Of a stretch of 64,000 nucleotides of DNA, positions 40,926-48,197 are shown piece after piece. The stretch spans positions 124,001-188,000 of the forward strand of contig JAHUUJ010000001.1 in the NCBI GenBank assembly GCA_019218365.1, written 5' to 3'. The notes below the pieces were generated by a model. It was not told the DNA's origin. It did no database searches and saw nothing but the letters and a program-made list of their open reading frames with translations. This stretch comes from Actinomycetaceae bacterium TAE3-ERU4 (GTDB lineage: Bacteria; Actinomycetota; Actinomycetes; Actinomycetales; Actinomycetaceae). A program made the translations under genes and the position numbers. Each line of letters opens with the position of its first letter. The stretch's first letter is position 1.

Positions 40926-42943
40926 TTCTCTAATGCCGGACGGGCAATTAGGCGGTAGAAGAATGCCGCCATTGCCGCCCGTGAGGTGTGCTCGTAGGGG
41001 CGGAAAGTCTTATCTTCCCAACCAAGACTTATTCCAGACTCGGACATCCAGCGGATTTCTTTGGTAAAGAGATCACCCGGTTTTACATCTTTAAATCCAC
41101 TAGGCTGCTGGCGAGAGTGTTTTTCTTCCCTCTCTAAAGCAGCCAGTGCAGTCTGCGTGCATTTCCTCGTGTTTTTACAAAAACGGTACATAAATGCGGC
41201 CATCGCTTCACGGCTAACAGGTTCGACCGGGTGGAATGTTCCATTCGGCCATCCCGTAGTAATGCCGTTCTGTTGTCCCCAAGCAATTGCCGAGGCAAAT
41301 ACCGAATTGGGATTGACATCTTTGAAGTTTGGCTTTTTTTCCATCTTTGGCGATCCCGCTCGGCGATAGAGGAAAGCTAAAGCCGCAACACGGGAAACTT
41401 TTTGCTGCGGACGGTAGGTACCATCTGGCCATCCCACAGAGTATCCGCTTGAACGCATCCAAGTGATGTAATCCCAGAAGAATGAAGCCACCGGAACATC
41501 ATTGAAAGATTCTTTCTTGAGCTGATCCATTCTTTTAGCGACTTCCTCAGTAATACCCGGAATCTGGGCGAAGAAAGCATCTCCCGGACAGTCGGTTGCG
41601 CCAACTTGACGGTGGCCGGAAATAATCGGGACCGTTAATGGAGTTTTATGTCCCTTAATTTTTCCGTAGAGAGTCACCTTACCGCGCGGATTGAGGTTGT
41701 TTTGCGAAAGTTTCCAAGCTGTCAGCTTCACAAGCATTTCGCGTGTTTCGGGGCTAACTGGCTGGTTCATATAATCCCCAATTACGGATATACCATAGGT
41801 GTAAGTGTTGGCACCGTAAGCGTGAGCACCAATAGGGTGCTCCATAACCCGGCCCTGACGACCCTGCCATGCTTGCCCGAAACGGTCAACAAGTACGTTG
41901 TAACCAATGTCTCCCCATCTACGAGTAATTGCGTGGAAACGCTGAATACTTAGAAGAATTAACGGCACTTGTTCACGAGTGTAATTATTTGATCCTGCAG
42001 TATGGTGGAAAACAACTCCCTTGGTTTTCCCGTATTCGGTCGGCCAATCGGTCCATTTTGCGTTAGCTTTCCATTCACTTCTCAAGGCCACATAGGGAAT
42101 TGGGTTATACATTCCGTCTATGGCATCTTCGGGAAGGGCGGGACGGGGCTTAACGGGAGGTTTTTCTTTTTCCTCGTTAACTTCATTGCCGTTTTCAGCG
42201 AGGTTAGTTACCTCTTTTTCGATGGGCTGTGGGGCAGAGCGATAAGACGCTTCTTGTACTGCCACAGCTAACGGTTTGAAAGACGGTAATGAATATTTCG
42301 GGCCCTCCGCATTCGCGGGTAAATCGCTTCCATATAAAAGTGGCTTTAGACTGGTTGTCCAGGTGTCGTGCTCCGCCGAAGTAACTACCAACTGTGGTTC
42401 TTCTACCTGTCCTGGTTCGACTTCCATGCGCACCTGTACGGCTTCACCACCGATAAGCGGCACCGACTCGGTAGAATAGATTTTTCCTTGCGGTCCTTCG
42501 AGCCCTTCCAAATCACTCCACGGACCCCATTTTCCGTCGGTTTTTAAGCGGTACTCTGCCTCCCCTTCAGCAGCGTGATTGTTCCAGGAAACACCCACCA
42601 CATTAACTTTAGTTTTCAGGGAAACTTCGGCTTGAAGGATAACTTTTCCCGACTCTTTACCTTTGGGTTTAAGAGGCTCTTTAGTGTCGGTAACAATTGC
42701 TGAAGGAGCAACGCTCTCAAGGGAATTGATATCTTTTGCCGGGTCGAGTGGAGCTACTTGGCTATCCCTAAACCCATCTTCTTCCCCAGCTTTAGGGCTA
42801 AACGGTAAGGTATTTTCAGTAAATGCTTGAACCTTTCGCGAGGACGTACTGGCAACGGCCTCGGGAAACGAGAAAAATGTAGCGCTCAGGAGTGCTAAAG
42901 CCCCGAGTACAGAAACTTTCCGGAAGAAGGATTTTTTCCGCAT
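40922..42943 (-). CDS. N-acetylmuramoyl-L-alanine amidase with three SLH repeats
   Basis: A 673-residue secreted wall hydrolase. The signal peptide covers about residues 1-31 (ending FPEAVASTS). A structured segment with WNNHAAEGEAEYRLKTDGKWGPWSDLEG (about 100-200) precedes the amidase (about 285-465, Amidase_2/PGRP fold) with the zinc ligands His313 (FHHTAG), His444 (SGHRQVGATDC) and Cys452. The end has three SLH repeats (about 480-535, 545-595, 615-670), each starting FxDV and with GWPDGTYRP-, GWPNGTFHP- and GWEDKTFRP-type signatures, a wall-polymer anchor. It cleaves the muramoyl-alanine bond during division or lysis. The ATG follows AAGGACTG. Confidence 0.93.
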   Translation of the reverse strand: MRKKSFFRKVSVLGALALLSATFFSFPEAVASTSSRKVQAFTENTLPFSPKAGEEDGFRDSQVAPLDPAKDINSLESVAPSAIVTDTKEPLKPKGKESGKVILQAEVSLKTKVNVVGVSWNNHAAEGEAEYRLKTDGKWGPWSDLEGLEGPQGKIYSTESVPLIGGEAVQVRMEVEPGQVEEPQLVVTSAEHDTWTTSLKPLLYGSDLPANAEGPKYSLPSFKPLAVAVQEASYRSAPQPIEKEVTNLAENGNEVNEEKEKPPVKPRPALPEDAIDGMYNPIPYVALRSEWKANAKWTDWPTEYGKTKGVVFHHTAGSNNYTREQVPLILLSIQRFHAITRRWGDIGYNVLVDRFGQAWQGRQGRVMEHPIGAHAYGANTYTYGISVIGDYMNQPVSPETREMLVKLTAWKLSQNNLNPRGKVTLYGKIKGHKTPLTVPIISGHRQVGATDCPGDAFFAQIPGITEEVAKRMDQLKKESFNDVPVASFFWDYITWMRSSGYSVGWPDGTYRPQQKVSRVAALAFLYRRAGSPKMEKKPNFKDVNPNSVFASAIAWGQQNGITTGWPNGTFHPVEPVSREAMAAFMYRFCKNTRKCTQTALAALEREEKHSRQQPSGFKDVKPGDLFTKEIRWMSESGISLGWEDKTFRPYEHTSRAAMAAFFYRLIARPALEN

Positions 42944-43090
42944 AATCAGTCCTTATAGTTCTGAGAGGAAGAATTTTTCTCCCCACAGAGCACATTACAC
43001 CAAATTATCTATTTAATACCTGAAAACATTTGACTTTAAGGGGTTAAAATTACTCAAGTTACATCTGCTATTTATTATCTAGAGGTCATT

Positions 43091-44404
43091 TTGTCTTTCC
43101 CGTGCAGTGCTTTTGCCGACTCCCCCCTGGGAAATAGGCAGATATTTGCATTCTGCGCAGATAAGGTCAGCGCTGATGCACAAAGATTTTCTGATTTCCT
43201 GCTTTCTTGGAAAAACGCCCCTGACTCCCCCGTGCTTCTCCCGTTGCCTCCTAACGATAATCCCGCAGATGTCTTGGCGGAAGTCTGTCATCGGATTCGC
43301 GAGGCACATCTAAAAAATGGGGAACAGATTGCGCAAGTTTGGGCCAATACAGACCTAATCGTGCAGACTTCTGGTTCAACCTCGGGAAAGGGAAAACTTG
43401 TCGGAATCGGGAAGGATGCGCTCTGCACCAGTGCCCGCGCCACCTGGGATTTCTTACTCCCTCCCGCCAAGCCCACTTCCCTATTTGCTTCTTGGGTACG
43501 TTTTTTACCTAGCCACCATATTTCTGGCTGGCAGGTAATCTTCCGTGCCCTACTAGGTAAGGCCCTGCACCCAGCTTTGGCGCAATCCAATCTTTTTGTG
43601 GGAGGAGAAAAGCCTTTTATCCCGGATTTTATTGACGTTACTCGCCAAGCTCTTTCACAACCCGCCCCTAGTTCTTTCCCTCTTTTGTTTACTTCTTTGG
43701 TGCCTACTCAACTAAAACGAATCTTAGAAAGTCAAGAGGGAATAGCAGCAGCCAAAAGGTATGAACGAGTTTTAGTCGGAGGTGCGCACCTTGACGAAAA
43801 ACTGCTTAGAGACGCGAACCTTGCAGGGATAAGGGTAAGTACTACCTATGGTGCCTGTGAAACCTCCGGAGGATGTTTCTACGACGGGTACCCCCTACCT
43901 ACTTTTCCCCCACCGCGAGCCGATATTTGCCCAGACGGAAGAATTAGAATTTCTTCCCCCACCCTGTTTAGTGGCTATCTATGCGACCAGAGCTTCTCCG
44001 AAACGCTCACATTTCCCCGAAAACAATGGATTACCAATGATTTAGGCGAAGTTAGTGCCGATGGTCACCTAAGGGTGTTGGGGCGCGCTGACGATGTAAT
44101 TATTACCGGTGGGGTTAAAGTTTTGCCCTCCGCAGTCGAAACGGAATTACTTTCCCATCCGGCAATCCAGGAAGCCTTAGTTGTAGGAGTCAAAAGCGAA
44201 GAGTGGGGACAAGAAGTTTGCGCCCTGCTGGTATCCAAATCCGGTGTTCGTCTTTCAATTCAGGAAGTACGTGATTTTGTCTCTAGGAACTTAGGAAAAC
44301 CCGCGGCTCCGAAAAGAATTATCTGGATAGAAACCCTACCCCTACTAGGTATTGGGAAACCTGATAGAGAAAAAGCACGTCATTACTTCGCCGATTGCCC
44401 GTAG
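43091..44404 (+). CDS. menE: o-Succinylbenzoate-CoA ligase MenE
   Basis: A 437-residue acyl-CoA synthetase of the ANL superfamily. The phosphate loop VQTSGSTSGKGK near residue 93, the TYGACETSGG segment near 253, the adenosine-binding DLGEVSADGHLRVLGRADDVIITGGVKV, and C-terminal LLGIGKPDREK with the catalytic lysine are all clear. The protein is shorter than typical members (about 450-500). The start is TTG (43091), with AGAGGTC five bases before; the -10-like TATTAT at 43073 lies 12 bases upstream. It activates the product of MenC for MenB. Confidence 0.93.
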   Translation: MSFPCSAFADSPLGNRQIFAFCADKVSADAQRFSDFLLSWKNAPDSPVLLPLPPNDNPADVLAEVCHRIREAHLKNGEQIAQVWANTDLIVQTSGSTSGKGKLVGIGKDALCTSARATWDFLLPPAKPTSLFASWVRFLPSHHISGWQVIFRALLGKALHPALAQSNLFVGGEKPFIPDFIDVTRQALSQPAPSSFPLLFTSLVPTQLKRILESQEGIAAAKRYERVLVGGAHLDEKLLRDANLAGIRVSTTYGACETSGGCFYDGYPLPTFPPPRADICPDGRIRISSPTLFSGYLCDQSFSETLTFPRKQWITNDLGEVSADGHLRVLGRADDVIITGGVKVLPSAVETELLSHPAIQEALVVGVKSEEWGQEVCALLVSKSGVRLSIQEVRDFVSRNLGKPAAPKRIIWIETLPLLGIGKPDREKARHYFADCP

Positions 44405-44439
44405 TATAGAGCTGTTCAGTTCTTGTGGAAGGAAAAATC

Positions 44440-45372
44440 TTGTTTACTTCTATGTCTCCCGACGCTCCTCGCAAAGCCACTTTCGCTGATTGGGTTGAAG
44501 GCGCACGGTTACGGACCCTGCCGGCGGCACTCGCGCCAGTCATCTTAGGGACCGCGGCAGCTTACAACCTGGGTGGCTTTTCTTTCACCCGCGCATTCTT
44601 AGCTCTGCTTGTGGCATTGGGACTGCAGGTAGGGGTAAATTACGCGAACGACTACTCGGATGGGATACGCGGAACCGACAGCGAGAGGGTAGGACCGTTG
44701 CGTCTTACCGGGGCGGGACTGGCAAAACCAAAAACCGTTTTGTTGGTGGCACTGGCCTGTTTTTCTTTTGCCTCGCTTGCCGGGTTGATTCTGCTGGCCC
44801 TCAGCGGTGACTGGTGGTTAATTATTTGTGGACTTTGCGCAGTTATTGCAGCGTGGTTCTACACTGGCGGGAAACGCCCTTACGGGTATCTCGGCTTGGG
44901 CGAGGTCATGGTAATTGTTTTTTTCGGTTTCCTCGCTACTCAGGGAACTCTCTGGACGCAAGCTCACCGGGCACCAATGTGGAGTTGGCTTGCTGCCTTG
45001 TCCGTAGGTTTACTCTCTGCTGCGCTATTAATGGTAAATAATATACGCGATATCAAAACTGATACTCTCAGCGGGAAACTTACCCTGGCGGTAAGACTGG
45101 GCGATAAGCAGGCACGTTCTGCCTACGCTCTCATGATTTTAGGAGCTTACGCCCTGGGGGTAATTTGCGCTCTAGGAGCTGGATCAGCCAATCTTAACTG
45201 GCTTGGCCTACTTATCTTCCTTCCGGCTATTTTCGGCGCATTTTGGCTGATTCCACCAGTTACAGTAAGGCGTAAAACCGGGCCGGAGTTAATCCTAGTA
45301 CTAAAGCACACCGGACTGTACACCCTCGTTTTTTCGCTTCTGTTAGGCGCGGCCATCGTAGCTGGCGCGTAA
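44440..45372 (+). CDS. menA: 1,4-Dihydroxy-2-naphthoate polyprenyltransferase MenA
   Basis: A 310-residue UbiA-family membrane prenyltransferase that attaches the isoprenoid tail to dihydroxynaphthoate. The two Asp-rich motifs are NYANDYSDGIRGTDSERVG and VNNIRDIKTDTLSGK. Nine or so hydrophobic segments follow the family pattern. I chose TTG at 44440 because GGAAGGA lies 7 bases before it, while the upstream in-frame GTG (44425) overlaps that site; ATG at 44452 is another option. It begins 35 bases after menE and is probably co-transcribed with it. Confidence 0.92.
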   Translation: MFTSMSPDAPRKATFADWVEGARLRTLPAALAPVILGTAAAYNLGGFSFTRAFLALLVALGLQVGVNYANDYSDGIRGTDSERVGPLRLTGAGLAKPKTVLLVALACFSFASLAGLILLALSGDWWLIICGLCAVIAAWFYTGGKRPYGYLGLGEVMVIVFFGFLATQGTLWTQAHRAPMWSWLAALSVGLLSAALLMVNNIRDIKTDTLSGKLTLAVRLGDKQARSAYALMILGAYALGVICALGAGSANLNWLGLLIFLPAIFGAFWLIPPVTVRRKTGPELILVLKHTGLYTLVFSLLLGAAIVAGA

Positions 45373-45381
45373 AATATCTAT

Positions 45382-45858
45382 ATGCCCCGAGTATTGATTT
45401 TTATTCTGCCTATCTTGCTGGCCCTCTATGCGCTCATCGAGTGCGCGACTACGGACAGCGAAAAAATGCCCTACCAGCTTCCCAAGCCCATGTGGTTCAT
45501 GATTATTTTGCTATTTGCTTTCATCGGCCCACTGGCATGGATAGTACTTTTGCGGATTGAACGCGCCGAGGCCGGGGAAAGTGCCCCCAGCCCGAAAGAA
45601 GTCGTGAAGAAAATTGAAAAATTGCGCAACAGTACTCGCGATTCTAAACGCCCACAAAACCCCCAACCGCTGGGCCCCGACGACGATCCCGAATACCTTG
45701 CTCGTCTGGAGCGACAGTTACAGCGAGAAAAAATTGAACGCGAACGCCAACAGCGCCGCGTAGAAGAACTACGCCGGGCACGTGAGGATGAAAATACGCA
45801 AGCAGACGACTCTTCTTCCAAGGATAGTAAAACACCGGAAGAAGACCTCGGAAATTAA
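45382..45858 (+). CDS. PLDc_N domain membrane protein
   Basis: A 158-residue protein with two transmembrane segments (about 3-22 and 38-60), matching the PLDc_N family (the membrane domain found before phospholipase D nuclease domains). The N-terminal half ends KPMWFMIILLFAFIGPLAWIVLLR. The rest is a charged cytoplasmic tail with GPDDDPEYLARLERQ and a Glu/Arg/Gln-rich coiled coil. Actinobacterial genomes often place it next to menA, as here (9-base gap), suggesting a menaquinone or envelope role, but its function is unknown. Its 3' end overlaps the phosphatase gene on the other strand by 4 bases. Confidence 0.87.
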   Translation: MPRVLIFILPILLALYALIECATTDSEKMPYQLPKPMWFMIILLFAFIGPLAWIVLLRIERAEAGESAPSPKEVVKKIEKLRNSTRDSKRPQNPQPLGPDDDPEYLARLERQLQREKIERERQQRRVEELRRAREDENTQADDSSSKDSKTPEEDLGN

Positions 45859-46535
45859 TCCTCGTTACCGTAGTTAACTGCCGCGTTTGATTCCCCTGGA
45901 GAGATATCAGCCGCTAAGCCCAATAGGTGAGCCGAAGGTTCAACATAGTCAATTCCCATCAGGGTTGTTCCCTCAAAATGCAACGAAGTAATAGACCCGA
46001 GCGAACAAATGCGTTTACGCGGATTATGCGCCAGGACGCGTCCCTCGGCAAAACTACGTAGCATCCAGATGGGTAACTGGTGAGAAACCAGCAGAGCTTC
46101 ACGCCCCGGCACACGCGCAAGAGAGGCGCTAACAGCCGCGCACATGCGCTTAGCTTGATCGCGATAAGGTTCCCCCCACGAAGGGCGCAGCGGGTTAACA
46201 AAATAGCCCCACCAACGAGGATTGTAAAGTTGCGCGCGATCGGCGTGAATACGCATTCCTTCCAAGTGGCTACCGGCCTCAATTAACCGAGTATCACACC
46301 CGACTTCAAGCCCGTATGCTAAAGCGGTAGGGCGAGCGGTTTGCTGGGCACGTAACAGGGGTGAAGCCACGACCTCGGCAATATCGGCTCCTTCGTTGGC
46401 GAGGTAGTCTGCGCCAGCTTGGGCCATTTGTTTCCCTAAATCGCTCAGGCTGTAACCACGCAAACGTCCGTAGAGAACTCCGTCTGGGTTGTCTACTTCA
46501 CCGTGACGCATAACGTGAATAATGGTGTGAGTCAT
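45855..46535 (-). CDS. Histidine phosphatase family protein
   Basis: A 226-residue cytoplasmic phosphatase or mutase-fold enzyme. The phosphohistidine signature MRHGEVDNPDGVLYGRLRGYSLSDLG is at residues 9-33, with the catalytic His11, and the second His lies near VSHQLPIWM. GEVDNP and GRLRGYSLSDLG make it more like the broad histidine phosphatase family than a glycolytic mutase. Its location opposite menA is probably incidental. No promoter or partner is evident. Confidence 0.9.
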   Translation of the reverse strand: MTHTIIHVMRHGEVDNPDGVLYGRLRGYSLSDLGKQMAQAGADYLANEGADIAEVVASPLLRAQQTARPTALAYGLEVGCDTRLIEAGSHLEGMRIHADRAQLYNPRWWGYFVNPLRPSWGEPYRDQAKRMCAAVSASLARVPGREALLVSHQLPIWMLRSFAEGRVLAHNPRKRICSLGSITSLHFEGTTLMGIDYVEPSAHLLGLAADISPGESNAAVNYGNED

Positions 46536-46664
46536 GTTCCCAGTTTCGCATATTCGTCAACTAGTTGGCACCTGGCTTGGTTAAATATCTGTTTCGAGAT
46601 AGCAAAAAATAAAATTAAAAAGTATCTTTCCCGGCGAACTCACTTATTTTAGAGAACGAATCGG

Positions 46665-46693
46665 TTGGTTCACAGGCTTTTGTCAGTTATCCT
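46665..46693 (+). promoter_or_regulatory. Promoter of the HAD-IB gene, leaderless type
   Basis: TTGGTT (46665-46670) and TATCCT (46688-46693) are 17 bases apart, and the ATG at 46700 follows the -10 by 6 bases without a Shine-Dalgarno sequence. That is a leaderless arrangement. Confidence 0.5.
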
Positions 46694-46699
46694 GAACCT

Positions 46700-47476
46700 A
46701 TGCAACAGAGCAAACAGGTCGCCGCATTTTTCGACATTGACCAGACTTTGATTCGCGGTGCTTCCGGCTACCATGTTGCAAAAGCGCTCTACAAACGAAA
46801 CTTTTTTGGAAAGCGTGACATTCTTTTCTTCACCTGGCATGCGCTTTTATATCACTTCTTGGGTGAAGATCGTAACCGTATAAAACGTATCGTTAATCGG
46901 GGCCTAAAAATTGTTAACGGCCATAACGAAGCAGAATTAAAGCGTGTCACAGATGAAATCTATGACCGTGTTTTCGCGCCGCGCATTTTTGCGGGAACTT
47001 ACGACATTCTTAAAGACCATCTGGAAAAGGGCCATGAAGTATGGTTAATTTCAGCCACTCCCGAGTTAGTCTCTAGCCTTTTTGCGCGACGTTTGGGAAC
47101 CACCGGGGCACTGGGCACCAAGGTTAAAGTCGACGGACACGGTAATTACCTTCCTCAATTGGATGGGGAAATTATGCACCGTCGAGGAAAAGCAATTGCC
47201 GCAATTAAACTGGCATCCAGCCGCGACCTTAACTTAGCTCATTCCTACGCCTATGGAGATTCAATCAACGATTTGCCTCTTTTACAGACCGTGGGAAACC
47301 CTACCGCGATTAACCCTGAGCCGCTCTTGCGTCTTGTTGCTCTAAAACAGGACTGGCCAATCCGCGACTTCCGTAAGCCCCGCTTGGACTTGAAAAAACT
47401 TGTAAAACGATTCTTACAAACGGCTTTTGGAGCGCTACTTATCTCCAATCTGGGTCGGCGTTTTACCCGCTGGTAA
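46700..47476 (+). CDS. HAD-IB family hydrolase (SerB1-like)
   Basis: A 258-residue haloacid dehalogenase-fold phosphatase of subclass IB, similar to SerB-type enzymes. Motif I is FFDIDQTLIRG with nucleophile Asp12 and Asp14, motif II is SATPELV near residue 119, and motif III contains the Lys at HRRGKAIAAIKL and motif IV YGDSINDLPLL. The product may be phosphoserine phosphatase-like or act on another small phosphate. In many actinobacteria this gene neighbours a bS22 and HTH gene pair, as it does here. The C-terminal tail of about 40 residues is basic and ends with a possible membrane segment (GALLISNLGRRF). Confidence 0.87.
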   Translation: MQQSKQVAAFFDIDQTLIRGASGYHVAKALYKRNFFGKRDILFFTWHALLYHFLGEDRNRIKRIVNRGLKIVNGHNEAELKRVTDEIYDRVFAPRIFAGTYDILKDHLEKGHEVWLISATPELVSSLFARRLGTTGALGTKVKVDGHGNYLPQLDGEIMHRRGKAIAAIKLASSRDLNLAHSYAYGDSINDLPLLQTVGNPTAINPEPLLRLVALKQDWPIRDFRKPRLDLKKLVKRFLQTAFGALLISNLGRRFTRW

Positions 47477-47537
47477 TTCAGCTTAATTAAGCTACCTAAT
47501 TAAAACCTGGCAGACAGTGCCGACTAACTAAAAAAAT

Positions 47538-47580
47538 TAAGGGGCGCTTGCTCAAGTTTTACCTTGGCAAACACCCCTTA
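47538..47580 (-). terminator. Terminator of the bS22 gene
   Basis: A long stem with an outer perfect 7-bp part (47538-47544 with 47574-47580) and an inner part with G-U pairs (on the minus-strand RNA) is followed on the minus strand by AATTTTTTTAG, a good uridine run. Confidence 0.88.
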
Positions 47581-47597
47581 ACAACCAGGTTCGTAAT

Positions 47598-47696
47598 TTA
47601 CTTCTTGTTACGACGCTGGTGACGCGTTTTACGAAGCAACTTACGGTGCTTCTTCTTGGCCATGCGCTTACGACGCTTCTTAATGACGGAGCCCAT
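47598..47696 (-). CDS. Small ribosomal subunit protein bS22
   Basis: A 32-residue, extremely basic protein (about 18 Lys or Arg) that begins [19 protein letters not shown] and ends RRNKK. It matches the AURKAIP1/COX24 domain of the small subunit protein bS22, found in actinobacteria and in mitochondria. It binds the 30S subunit. The ribosome site GGAGGG lies 5-6 bases before the ATG, and a terminator follows. Such short genes are easily missed by gene finders. It is separated from the HTH gene by 97 bases and likely transcribed alone or with it. Confidence 0.93.
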   Translation of the reverse strand: MGSVIKKRRKRMAKKKHRKLLRKTRHQRRNKK

Positions 47697-47793
47697 CGCG
47701 GCCCTCCTCTTTTTTCTAAAGTACGGTGCTAATTAACGGCAAAAACCGGTAAGCAATGACAGCGGGTTCTATTTTACTAGCTGTAGCCCTATT

Positions 47794-48012
47794 TTACTCA
47801 CCAATTGCGCTTTCGCGTTCATTTGCCCAATGCGTGCCAGTCTGATCAAGCAGTTGATCGACTACAGCCTGCGGGACTCGAAAAGAACGCCCTACCCGAA
47901 TTGCCGGTAATTCACCATCGTGAATCATCCGGTAAACAGTCATCTTAGAAACCCGAAGAATATCAGCAATTTCAGCGACTGTTGCCAATTTGGGACGAGG
48001 CGGTTGGGGCAC
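47794..48012 (-). CDS. Excisionase-like helix-turn-helix DNA-binding protein
   Basis: A 72-residue protein with a MerR/excisionase-type helix-turn-helix (TVAEIADILRVSKMTVYRMIHDGELPAIRVGRSFRVPQAVV, residues 11-52). The start is GTG at 48012 with GGAAAA at 5 bases; a strong ribosome site is absent. In actinobacteria (Mycobacterium Rv0500A/Rv0500B pair, as I recall) this HTH gene and the bS22 gene are neighbours, which fits. Its targets are unknown. It resembles BldC-type regulators rather than phage excisionases, as no mobile element is near. Confidence 0.87.
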   Translation of the reverse strand: MPQPPRPKLATVAEIADILRVSKMTVYRMIHDGELPAIRVGRSFRVPQAVVDQLLDQTGTHWANERESAIGE

Positions 48013-48102
48013 GTTTTTCCAATCTCACAAACATTGGTACCTACGCTAATGTTACGCAAGTTATTACGGAGAAAATAATATACCAATGTGGCAAAAGTCG
48101 CT

Positions 48103-48145
48103 AGACTGCCTGCTTTCCCCCTAAGATAAAATTATCTAGCAGTCT
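48103..48145 (+). promoter_or_regulatory. Nested inverted repeats upstream of the potassium uptake gene
   Basis: AGACTGC (48103-48109) pairs with GCAGTCT (48139-48145), and an inner repeat AGATAA-AA-TTATCT (48124-48137) lies within; TTTT follows the right arm. It is 52 bases before the trkH start. It could be an attenuator or an operator. I cannot match it to a c-di-AMP riboswitch. Confidence 0.4.
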
Positions 48146-48197
48146 TTTGTGGATTTAACTACCTCGAAAATACAAGAAAAAGAAAGTGGAGGGCGCA

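Noticed and set aside
47480-47493. AGCTTAATTAAGCT palindrome after the HAD-IB gene
   Set aside because: A perfect 14-bp palindrome, but AT-rich, without a uridine tail or promoter nearby; may be chance.
47794-48012. Phage excisionase or integrated element
   Set aside because: No integrase, attachment repeats or other phage genes are nearby; the HTH gene belongs to a conserved neighbourhood.
48013-48197. c-di-AMP riboswitch before trkH
   Set aside because: The region is too short and lacks the pseudo-symmetric conserved helices; only nested inverted repeats are seen.
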